Shown one piece after another: positions 55,736 to 63,153 of a DNA stretch of 64,000 bases. Both the position numbers and the translations under genes were made by a program. The stretch covers positions 62,001-126,000 of the forward strand of contig NZ_FONQ01000002.1 in NCBI RefSeq assembly GCF_900112975.1, written 5' to 3'. How positions within the stretch are numbered: the stretch's first letter is position 1; the number at the start of each line of letters is the position of its first letter. The DNA comes from Flavobacterium xueshanense (GTDB taxonomy: Bacteria; Bacteroidota; Bacteroidia; Flavobacteriales; Flavobacteriaceae). Under the pieces are notes generated by a model, which was not told where the DNA came from, did no database searches, and saw only the letters and a program-made list of their open reading frames with translations.

Positions 55736-56677
55736 ATGTCACACCTAGAACCAGAAGCTAAAATTTTTGCTTGTTCACAAAGTGTCTATCTGGCTGATAA
55801 AATCGCAGAGCAATACGGAATCCCATTAGGGAAAATCACCATGTCAAAATACAGCGACGGTGAATTTCAACCTTCTTACGAAGAGTCTATCAGAGGATTA
55901 CGCGTTTTTATCGTTTGTTCAACTTTTCCAACGGCAGATAATTTGATGGAAATGTTACTGATGATTGATGCTGCAAAACGAGCTTCGGCAAGACACATTA
56001 CAGCAGTAATTCCTTACTTTGGTTGGGCGAGACAAGATAGAAAAGACAAGCCAAGAGTTCCGATAGGAGCTAAATTAGTAGCTAATTTATTAGATGCTGC
56101 AGGCGCAACAAGAGTAATGACCATGGATTTGCACGCAGATCAAATTCAAGGGTTCTTTGAAAAACCGGTAGATCATCTTTTTGCATCAACTATCTTTTTA
56201 CCTTACGTAAAAAGTTTAGGTTTAGACAATCTGACTATTGCTTCTCCAGACATGGGAGGTTCAAAAAGAGCCTATGCGTACTCTAAATTCTTAGAATCGG
56301 ATGTGGTGATTTGCTACAAGCAAAGAAAAGAAGCCAACATTATCGACACCATGGAATTAATTGGTGAGGTAAAAGGTAGAAATGTAATCTTAGTGGATGA
56401 CATGATTGATACCGGAGGCACTTTGGCGAAAGCCGCAGATTTAATGATCGAAAAAGGAGCATTGAGCGTAAGAGCGATTTGTACCCACGCGATTTTATCT
56501 GGGGATGCTTACGAAAAAATAGAAAATTCTAAATTATTAGAATTAATAGTTACCGATTCTATTCCGTTGAAGAAAGAATCAAGCAAAATAAGAGTGTTGA
56601 GTTGTGCACCTCTTTTTGCTGAAGTTATGCACATGGTGCACCACAACAATTCCATTAGTGGAAAATTTATAATGTAG
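55736..56677 (+). CDS. prs: Ribose-phosphate pyrophosphokinase
   Basis: Makes PRPP from ribose 5-phosphate and ATP for purine, pyrimidine, His, Trp and NAD synthesis. The 313 residues show FACSQSVYLADKIAEQYGIP, KYSDGEFQPSYEESIRG, the ATP region YFGWARQDRKDKPRVPIGAK, VMTMDLHADQIQGFF and the PRPP-binding loop NVILVDDMIDTGGTL. It precedes rplY by 106 bases, probably in one operon. Confidence 0.97.
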   Translation: MSHLEPEAKIFACSQSVYLADKIAEQYGIPLGKITMSKYSDGEFQPSYEESIRGLRVFIVCSTFPTADNLMEMLLMIDAAKRASARHITAVIPYFGWARQDRKDKPRVPIGAKLVANLLDAAGATRVMTMDLHADQIQGFFEKPVDHLFASTIFLPYVKSLGLDNLTIASPDMGGSKRAYAYSKFLESDVVICYKQRKEANIIDTMELIGEVKGRNVILVDDMIDTGGTLAKAADLMIEKGALSVRAICTHAILSGDAYEKIENSKLLELIVTDSIPLKKESSKIRVLSCAPLFAEVMHMVHHNNSISGKFIM

Positions 56678-56783
56678 TACATTAGTCGTAAAGTCAAATG
56701 TCTTAAAATTATAAAGTCATGCTGATAGCCAAAAGCTAGAAGCCAAACAAGTAATATTATTTAATAACTATATTTTTTTTACA

Positions 56784-57395
56784 ATGAAATCGATTACAAT
56801 TAAAGGATCAGAAAGAGAAAGCGTGGGTAAAGTTGCGACTAAAGCCCTACGTAATGCTGGATTGGTTCCTTGCGTACTATACGGAGGAAATCAGGCAGTT
56901 CATTTCTCAGCAGAAGTTATGGCTTTCAAAAACTTGGTTTACACTCCAAACGCTCACACAGTTGAGATCGATCTTGGAAAAGGAAAATCATTTAACGCAA
57001 TTTTACAAGACATTCAGGTTCACCCGGTGTCTGACAAGATTTTACACATTGACTTCTTTCAATTATTTGATGATAAAGAAATCACTATGGAAGTTCCTGT
57101 GAAAATTGTTGGAACTTCTCAGGGAGTTCTTGCTGGTGGTGTTTTACGTTTGAATACTCGTAAACTTAAAGTAAAAGCTTTACCAAAAAATCTTCCAGAT
57201 TTTATTGAAGCTGACATTACTCCACTTGAAATGGGGAACAAATTGTACGTTACTAAATTAGTTAACGACAACTACAAGTTGGTTCACCCAGACAACACTG
57301 TTGTTGCTCAAGTAAGAATTTCTCGTGCGGCTATGAAAGCAGCTCAAGAAGCAGCAAAAGCAGCAAAAGCTCCTGTAAAAGGAAAGAAAAAATAA
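56784..57395 (+). CDS. rplY: 50S ribosomal protein L25 / Ctc-type
   Basis: Binds 5S rRNA in the large ribosomal subunit; 203 residues, the long TL5/Ctc form with an N-terminal L25 domain ([49 protein letters not shown]) and a C-terminal beta domain ([38 protein letters not shown]), ending in an Ala/Lys-rich tail. The 106-base gap to prs carries a tract of AGTC-type repeats (56684-56716). Confidence 0.96.
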   Translation: MKSITIKGSERESVGKVATKALRNAGLVPCVLYGGNQAVHFSAEVMAFKNLVYTPNAHTVEIDLGKGKSFNAILQDIQVHPVSDKILHIDFFQLFDDKEITMEVPVKIVGTSQGVLAGGVLRLNTRKLKVKALPKNLPDFIEADITPLEMGNKLYVTKLVNDNYKLVHPDNTVVAQVRISRAAMKAAQEAAKAAKAPVKGKKK

Positions 57396-57415
57396 TATTT
57401 TTTCAATCATTCAAG

Positions 57416-57447
57416 AAAGCATCAGTTGTAAAACTGGTGCTTTTTTT
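57416..57447 (+). terminator. Terminator after rplY
   Basis: Stem AAAGCATCAGTT/AACTGGTGCTTT (one G-U pair), loop GTAA, then a T-run, 21 bases past the rplY stop. Confidence 0.9.
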
Positions 57448-57463
57448 ATGCGCATTACTTTTT

Positions 57464-57641
57464 GTCATTGCTAGGAACGAAATAATCTCATTATTCCATT
57501 CTTTATTATTAGGAGCACAAATATCTCCATTTCAATCACGAATCTTCCTGCTGTCCGTTGTATCTTTTACCTATTTACCCGGTCAGGATTTTGAACCCTG
57601 ACCCGGTAAATAGGAAAAAGGATGCCACTTCCATCAGGGCT
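57464..57641 (-). repeat. Dispersed hairpin repeat, copy 4, hairpin inverted
   Basis: Read on the minus strand: AGCCCTGATGGAAGTGGC, a 17-base inverted repeat with one mismatch (57571-57587 with 57597-57613), then ACAACGGACAGCAGG and, further on, the tail GAGATTATTTCGTTCC and TAGCAATGAC. Its apex reads GGGTTCAAAATCC, the reverse complement of the GGTTTTGAACCC-type apex of copy 1, so the hairpin is flipped relative to the flanks. It fills the 326-base gap between rplY and pth. Confidence 0.8.
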
Positions 57642-57721
57642 ATTCAGAACTATTTTGTTCTCAATAACGATTTTTTAAAAATCTAATAGTCCGATACTCT
57701 AATTAAGTCTATTTTTGCAGC

Positions 57722-58396
57722 ATGATAAAATGGTTTTCAAATTTATTCTCATCACCAAAAACAGAGGACATTACAGATTGTATGAAACCGGAGGTTCACG
57801 AACACCAAAAAAACAATATAGAAAGCGTGAGTAATAAATTTTTAATAGTTGGACTCGGCAACATTGGCGCCGAATATGTAAACACAAGACACAACATCGG
57901 ATTTAAAATAGTGGATTTCCTCGCCCGAAAAGAAGGAGTCAATTTCGAAACCGTAAAACTTGGCGCACTGGCCGAATTTAGATTCAAAGGAAGAACCTTT
58001 TTACTGCTAAAACCCAACACTTACATGAATTTGAGTGGCAAAGCAGTTCAATATTGGATGGACAAAGAAAATATTCCGCTAGAAAATATTCTGGTTATTA
58101 CCGATGATTTGAATCTTTCCTTTGGAACTATTCGCATCCGACAAAAAGGAAGCGACGGCGGGCACAACGGACTTAAAAACATCAACCTTGTGCTGAATAC
58201 ACAAAATTACGCACGATTCCGTTTTGGCATCAGCGATGAATTTAAAAAAGGAAAACAAGTTGATTATGTTCTTGGCGACTGGGACGATACTGAAAAAACA
58301 GCGCTTCCGGAGCGATTAGAACTAGCTTCAGAAATCATAAAATCTTTTGGAACAGCAGGATTAGAAATTACAATGACCGCATTTAACGGGAAATAG
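57722..58396 (+). CDS. pth: Peptidyl-tRNA hydrolase
   Basis: Releases peptides from peptidyl-tRNA that has dropped off the ribosome. The conserved core starts at about residue 41: [20 protein letters not shown], with the catalytic His in TRHNIGF, then [35 protein letters not shown] and [10 protein letters not shown]. The first 40 residues are an extension beyond the usual 190-residue enzyme. The start at 57722 is only four bases after a TATTTTTG promoter element (57710-57717), so either the message is nearly leaderless or translation begins at the ATG at 57782. Confidence 0.95.
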   Translation: MIKWFSNLFSSPKTEDITDCMKPEVHEHQKNNIESVSNKFLIVGLGNIGAEYVNTRHNIGFKIVDFLARKEGVNFETVKLGALAEFRFKGRTFLLLKPNTYMNLSGKAVQYWMDKENIPLENILVITDDLNLSFGTIRIRQKGSDGGHNGLKNINLVLNTQNYARFRFGISDEFKKGKQVDYVLGDWDDTEKTALPERLELASEIIKSFGTAGLEITMTAFNGK

Positions 58397-58430
58397 AAAA
58401 AGGGAAGCGTTTTACAACGCTTCCCTTTTT
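58397..58430. terminator. Bidirectional terminator between pth and the metallopeptidase
   Basis: A 15-base perfect stem (AAAAAGGGAAGCGTT/AACGCTTCCCTTTTT) with loop TTAC. T-rich on both outgoing strands, it serves the two convergent genes. Confidence 0.95.
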
Positions 58431-58447
58431 TAGTACTTCTATTTTAA

Positions 58448-61129
58448 CTACTTAATTAAAATTTTTCTAACCTCTTTCCTATTTCCGTCAATAACCGTCA
58501 ATAAATAAAGTCCGGGTTGAACATTTTTCAATTGGATGTTTTCATTAAAAATTGACTTGTTTTCAAATTCATTTTCGAAAAGCTTTCTTCCTAATAAATC
58601 ATGCACCATTACCTTTACTCCAGCAGAGGATTTGTTTGTAAATTGAATATTAAAATTCCCTTTGTTTGGATTAGGATACACCACAAAATCATTGATTTCT
58701 ACATCTGATATTCCTAAAGTATATGTTTTCGTACAAATTGTTATTGATGCCTGATCTACAGTCCCTATTTTTGTAGCATCCACATCTCGAACCCTAAAAG
58801 TCCAGACTCCTTGTGGATTTTGCCCATTAAATGCTGCCAATGGCTCAAATGGAGAAACGGTTTGAGCAGTAGTGCTTCCACAAACAAGTGAGCCTCCTAA
58901 GTCATCATAATCAAGTATCAAAGCATTGTTGGTACTTCCACAACTTCTATCAAATAATTTCACCTTAGTGCCTAGCGGACTTACTATCTCCATTTGTACA
59001 TCAGACAAATACGAATGCGTAAGACTAACAGCAAAATTCACATCGGATATACTTCCTGTTGAAGTTGGAACTGTTATCGTTCTTGTAGTATAAGTAGCTA
59101 TTGCATCCGGAATTACAACAGGAGTTGCAAACGTATATGTAGCACAGGATGAGGCAACTGAATAACCAATCGCAAAGGATTTGCTATTCACAGCATAATA
59201 AATATTTGCCGTAGGCTCAATTAAAATCCTACAATTGGTTGCTGTAATATTGGGTACAGTTATCGTTTCTGATCCGTCATTTGGAGTATTGGCGATTAAA
59301 AGTGTTGAAAACGTCAAACCTCCATCAGTAGAAAGCTTAATATTTATAGAGGCAGAACCTTCTAAACCATTTGATCCATTCACATTCCAAGTAATTGTTT
59401 GATTTGTGCCTTGGACCCAACTTAAATTTTCTGTATTTTGTGATGTAACTGCAAATGGGCCAACTGTTCCGTTTACAGTAACAATCATTTCATCGGTATT
59501 AGTTTGGGCAGTGCCAAGGGCAGCATTGTCTCTGCCTGTTAAAACAAAGTGAAGCGTTCTAGCAACTGTGGAAACGGATTCCCAAGTTGTGGTTAATTTA
59601 TTGGACAATACCGTGCTGTAAGCAGGCATATAGCGAATTGGCGAACTACTTGGATATAAAGACCTAAAAAGAGGACCATCAATTTTAGTGGGAAAAGCGA
59701 CGCTATTAACCCCACTCGTTGTTATAGCGCTATCATTTTGCTCCCAACAGTACGTAATAACATCACCATTACTGTCAGATCCCGAGCCTTTTAATATAAA
59801 GGCCGTACCATTAGGAATTGTATAATCTAAACCTGCACTGATTGCTGGAGGATTATTGGTAAGAACAGTACTCACGGGGCAAGTTTTAGACAAAAGATTA
59901 TCTTGTATTTGCTTTATACTTGCATACGCAAAGTAATCGTCGGAACTAGCCTGAACATCATAATCCGAAGTAATTCCGGCATACCCCATAATGGTAGAAC
60001 CACTTCCCGGCTCTACACTTATACCTGTTCCTTCTATTTCATAAGAAAAGGTATGATTCGCCCCTAACTGATGCCCCATTTCATGAGCGACAAAATCAAT
60101 ATCAAACGTATCTCCTTCCGGTTTCGCATCACTTGGTGATGTAAAGGCACTCCCTTTTGCTAATGGTTTAACCGTTGAAGGATTTACACATACGCAGCCT
60201 ATACACCCTGCATTACCTCCACCTCCCGAGGCACCAAATAAATGTCCTATATCATATCCGCCATTTGTAATCACATTAGTTAAATTATCCTGCAACTCCT
60301 GATTCCAAGAACCCCCTGCTCCGGCAGTGGCATTAGAATACGGATCCGTAGCGGCATTGGTATAAATTATGAGATTGTTATTTGCAATGATTTGTAATTT
60401 TATGGCGAGGTCTTTATTAAATACACCATTAACTCTGGTCATAGTGGCATTCATAGCTGCCAAAGCTAAAGAAACAGTACCTCCATGATACGCAGTATAT
60501 TCACCCGTACATGACAAAGCCAATCTCAAAGTTTTAAAAACTTTATTATTCGCTGAAATTTTGCCTGTTGTATTTAGCAACTGTTTGTTTAAAACTATAT
60601 CCTCCGTTTTGCAGGTAAAGGGCAAACTACCTTTATTTCTGTTTTTGGAACGAAAAAGTACATAAACAGTACTATCTTTAGAATAGGGTTCAATAAATTC
60701 AGAACCACTATCCCCTCTTAAAATCATGCTCTGAATTCCCTTTGGTGATAAACTAAAATAAAGAGAAGCATTTCGATCTGTAATTCCAATACCGTTGTAA
60801 GCTCTTATATTAGGAAATTGCGTTTGCAGTTCCGGTTCAAAATTAGAAGATTCCCAAACTAAAAATCGTTCTAAATCACCATTCATGTTTGGAATAGTAA
60901 TTTCAATTTTGCCCTCCGCAACTGTTTTATTTTGGAGTAATTCCAAAGTTTTTTTTATAGCAACTTCATTCAAATTAAACAATAACTGATTAGCAGCAAT
61001 TGACTTTATATCGCTTCGATCAGAAACGCTACCGTTATTTTGAGCAATTTTTTTCCAATAAGTACCTTCTTGCGCATGAATTGCTGTAGTTGAAAAAATA
61101 ATTATAAAAAACAGTAAAATTCTTTTCAT
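58448..61129 (-). CDS. Secreted reprolysin-like metallopeptidase with type IX secretion tail
   Basis: An 893-residue exported protease. It has a signal peptide (MKRILLFFIIIFSTTAIHAQ), a propeptide-like region, a zinc domain with H-E-x2-H-x5-H in AHEMGHQLGANHTF (His349, Glu350, His353, His359) and the Met-turn region STIMGYAGI, Ig-like linkers (AGLDYTIPNGTAFILKGSGS), a proprotein-convertase P-type beta domain (LTHSYLSDVQMEIVSPLGT; GVWTFRVRDVDA), and a C-terminal sorting domain (VYPNPNKGNFNIQF, LLGRKLFENEF, PGLYLLTVIDG). The tail predicts export by the type IX system. Likely role is extracellular protein degradation. Confidence 0.95.
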   Translation of the reverse strand: MKRILLFFIIIFSTTAIHAQEGTYWKKIAQNNGSVSDRSDIKSIAANQLLFNLNEVAIKKTLELLQNKTVAEGKIEITIPNMNGDLERFLVWESSNFEPELQTQFPNIRAYNGIGITDRNASLYFSLSPKGIQSMILRGDSGSEFIEPYSKDSTVYVLFRSKNRNKGSLPFTCKTEDIVLNKQLLNTTGKISANNKVFKTLRLALSCTGEYTAYHGGTVSLALAAMNATMTRVNGVFNKDLAIKLQIIANNNLIIYTNAATDPYSNATAGAGGSWNQELQDNLTNVITNGGYDIGHLFGASGGGGNAGCIGCVCVNPSTVKPLAKGSAFTSPSDAKPEGDTFDIDFVAHEMGHQLGANHTFSYEIEGTGISVEPGSGSTIMGYAGITSDYDVQASSDDYFAYASIKQIQDNLLSKTCPVSTVLTNNPPAISAGLDYTIPNGTAFILKGSGSDSNGDVITYCWEQNDSAITTSGVNSVAFPTKIDGPLFRSLYPSSSPIRYMPAYSTVLSNKLTTTWESVSTVARTLHFVLTGRDNAALGTAQTNTDEMIVTVNGTVGPFAVTSQNTENLSWVQGTNQTITWNVNGSNGLEGSASINIKLSTDGGLTFSTLLIANTPNDGSETITVPNITATNCRILIEPTANIYYAVNSKSFAIGYSVASSCATYTFATPVVIPDAIATYTTRTITVPTSTGSISDVNFAVSLTHSYLSDVQMEIVSPLGTKVKLFDRSCGSTNNALILDYDDLGGSLVCGSTTAQTVSPFEPLAAFNGQNPQGVWTFRVRDVDATKIGTVDQASITICTKTYTLGISDVEINDFVVYPNPNKGNFNIQFTNKSSAGVKVMVHDLLGRKLFENEFENKSIFNENIQLKNVQPGLYLLTVIDGNRKEVRKILIK

Positions 61130-61344
61130 AATTTTATATTATTTGAACTTCAAAATTAAGGCATTTATAGTAATGGTTGATTCATTTGTTTGATATTTTA
61201 AATCAAATATTGGAAAATTCAACAATTTTTTATTTTTAAAGCTTTTTTTTATGTTTTTTCTTAAAATTATATTGAAATTCAATCAGTCATACCGTTACTT
61301 TTGAATTAGATACCTTATTTTTGCACTTTTATAAAACACTTGCT

Positions 61345-62298
61345 TTGAAGATTTTTCATTCTATAAACGATTTTGCTTCCACAAAAAAAACAATCTTAAC
61401 GTTGGGTACCTTTGATGGAGTTCACATTGGTCACAAAAAAATTCTTAATAAACTAACACAATCTCGTCCCGACGCTTCGGGATCGGGGACGGAGAACGAG
61501 AAATATGAAAGCGTGGTGCTTACCTTTTTTCCACATCCTCGCATGGTTTTACAGGAACATTCTGATATAAAATTGCTCAACACCATAGATGAAAAAATAG
61601 ATTTGCTGAAAAAAATTGGCATCGAAAATTTAGTGATTCATCCTTTCGATGAAACATTTTCGAGATTGACTGCCGAAGAATTCGTAAGCACTATTCTTGT
61701 TGATCGATTTCACATTCACAAGATAATCATTGGGCATGACCATCGATTTGGAAGAAATCGAACGGCTAATATTGATGATCTTATCGATTTTGGAAAACAA
61801 TATGATTTTAAAGTAGAACAAATATCCGTTCAGGAAATCAATGATATTTCCGTAAGTTCCACCAAAATCAGAAATGCTTTAATGGAAGGAGATATGGCTT
61901 TGTCCAACGAATATTTAGGGTATGAATATTTTTTAACGGGAAATATAATTCAAGGGAAACAATTGGGAAGAACCATTGGTTTTCCAACGGCTAATTTAAA
62001 AATCGACGAAAATTACAAATTAATTCCCAAAAACGGAGTTTATATTGTAAAAAGCTTAATTGATGGACAGACCATTTTTGGAATGATGAATATTGGTTTT
62101 AATCCTACTATTAACGGAAAAAAACAGTCTATTGAAATTCATTATTTCGATTTTAATTCTGATTTGTATAATCAAAAAATCAAGGTTTCAATACTGCAGA
62201 GGATTCGTTCAGAACAAAAATTTGAATCGGTAGATCTCCTAAAAGAACAACTTAAAAAAGACAAAAAAACAGCACTCAGTTTCTTGCAAAAATTTTAA
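61345..62298 (+). CDS. ribF: Bifunctional riboflavin kinase / FAD synthetase
   Basis: Makes FMN and FAD. The N-terminal adenylyltransferase domain has LTLGTFDGVHIGHKKIL, VVLTFFPHPRMVLQ and IIGHDHRFGRNR; the C-terminal kinase domain has GRTIGFPTANL and NGVYIVKSLI. No ATG fits; a TTG at 61345 starts KIFHSINDF, which fits the family, 21 bases after a TATTTTTG promoter element (61316-61323). An in-frame insert (SRPDASGSGTEN) lies between KILNKLTQ and the next conserved strand, encoded by a GC-rich palindromic element (61462-61501). Confidence 0.94.
   Translation: MKIFHSINDFASTKKTILTLGTFDGVHIGHKKILNKLTQSRPDASGSGTENEKYESVVLTFFPHPRMVLQEHSDIKLLNTIDEKIDLLKKIGIENLVIHPFDETFSRLTAEEFVSTILVDRFHIHKIIIGHDHRFGRNRTANIDDLIDFGKQYDFKVEQISVQEINDISVSSTKIRNALMEGDMALSNEYLGYEYFLTGNIIQGKQLGRTIGFPTANLKIDENYKLIPKNGVYIVKSLIDGQTIFGMMNIGFNPTINGKKQSIEIHYFDFNSDLYNQKIKVSILQRIRSEQKFESVDLLKEQLKKDKKTALSFLQKF
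61462..61501 (+). repeat. 40-base palindromic element inserted in frame within ribF
   Basis: Outer arms TCTCGT/ACGAGA and inner arms TCCCGA/TCGGGA (loop CGCT) form a nested hairpin that is far richer in G+C than the surrounding gene. It adds about 13 residues without breaking the frame. Confidence 0.7.
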
Positions 62299-62413
62299 AT
62301 CGGAATAAAATCTTTTCTGTTTTTCATAAAAATTTATTATTTTTTCTGTAAATTTGATATAATATACCTATTTTCTCATAAAGGTATAATTCTTAAATTT
62401 TAAAACTGGATGT

Positions 62414-62869
62414 ATGAAACTACCTAAAGAATTAATAAACGGATTCATTATTTTTATAGGAATAGGCTTTTATTTCTTATTAATGGAGCTTTTAGGTCTG
62501 GCAGATATTTATTTACTACGTCTGTTTAATGTTTTATTTGTGTTTTATGGAACGTACAGAACATTAAAATCTAATTTCATCGAAGGAAAAGCCGTATTAG
62601 TTACTAATGCTGTTTCGGCACTTTTTACAGCACTAACAGGAATATTCTTGAGCATTATTGGTTTAATTGCATACAGTTATATCAAAGGTGGAGACGCATA
62701 CGTTGGGTCATTATCAAAAACTTTTTTATTTGGTGGTGAGCCATCTGTAATGACGTATTCTATTTCCTTATTGTTTGAAGGAATTGTATCCGCAGTAATT
62801 GTTACATTCATGCTCATGTTATACTGGGATACGCGTTATTCCTCAGACAAACACGGTGCTGAATCTTAA
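62414..62869 (+). CDS. Four-helix membrane protein, hypothetical
   Basis: A 151-residue protein with about four membrane segments (FIIFIGIGFYFLLMELLGL; LLRLFNVLFVFYGTYRTL; SALFTALTGIFLSIIGLIAY; SLLFEGIVSAVIVTFMLMLY) and a short charged tail. I do not recognise a named family. It stands between ribF and bioB on the same strand, 115 bases after ribF. Confidence 0.75.
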   Translation: MKLPKELINGFIIFIGIGFYFLLMELLGLADIYLLRLFNVLFVFYGTYRTLKSNFIEGKAVLVTNAVSALFTALTGIFLSIIGLIAYSYIKGGDAYVGSLSKTFLFGGEPSVMTYSISLLFEGIVSAVIVTFMLMLYWDTRYSSDKHGAES

Positions 62870-62950
62870 GTCAAACTACTGTTTACAGCCCGTAATTCTC
62901 TACTAAAACAAGCACCCCAATCAGAACATTAAAATCTATTTTTACGATGT

Positions 62951-63061
62951 TTATTTCTTAATAATTCCCAAATCCTTATACCCTTTAAGTGTAGTATTAA
63001 AATCCCCGTAACCCGAATTTAAAAATTCCAGAAAAAGCCTTACCCAATTGCATAACTTTAG
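62951..63061 (-). other. Possible coding remnant upstream of bioB
   Basis: A 36-codon minus-strand frame closed by stops on both sides reads WVRLFLEFLNSGYGDFNTTL and KGYKDLGIIKK, which looks protein-like and may be the tail of a lost gene. It has no start codon. No other coding signal is seen in the 284-base gap between the membrane protein and bioB. Confidence 0.25.
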
Positions 63062-63101
63062 TCATTAAAAATTTTACATCAGGCTTTTCAATACTATTGC
63101 A

Positions 63102-63132
63102 TTGGTTCTTTAGAACAATTTAACTACTTTTG
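63102..63132 (+). promoter_or_regulatory. Promoter of bioB with an inverted repeat between its elements
   Basis: TTG (63102-63104), 20 bases, TACTTTTG (63125-63132): a full consensus match 21 bases before the bioB ATG. The spacer holds the perfect inverted repeat GTTCT-TT-AGAAC (63105-63116), which could be a repressor site. Confidence 0.8.
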
Positions 63133-63153
63133 AAGCATCAAAAACCAGTATCG

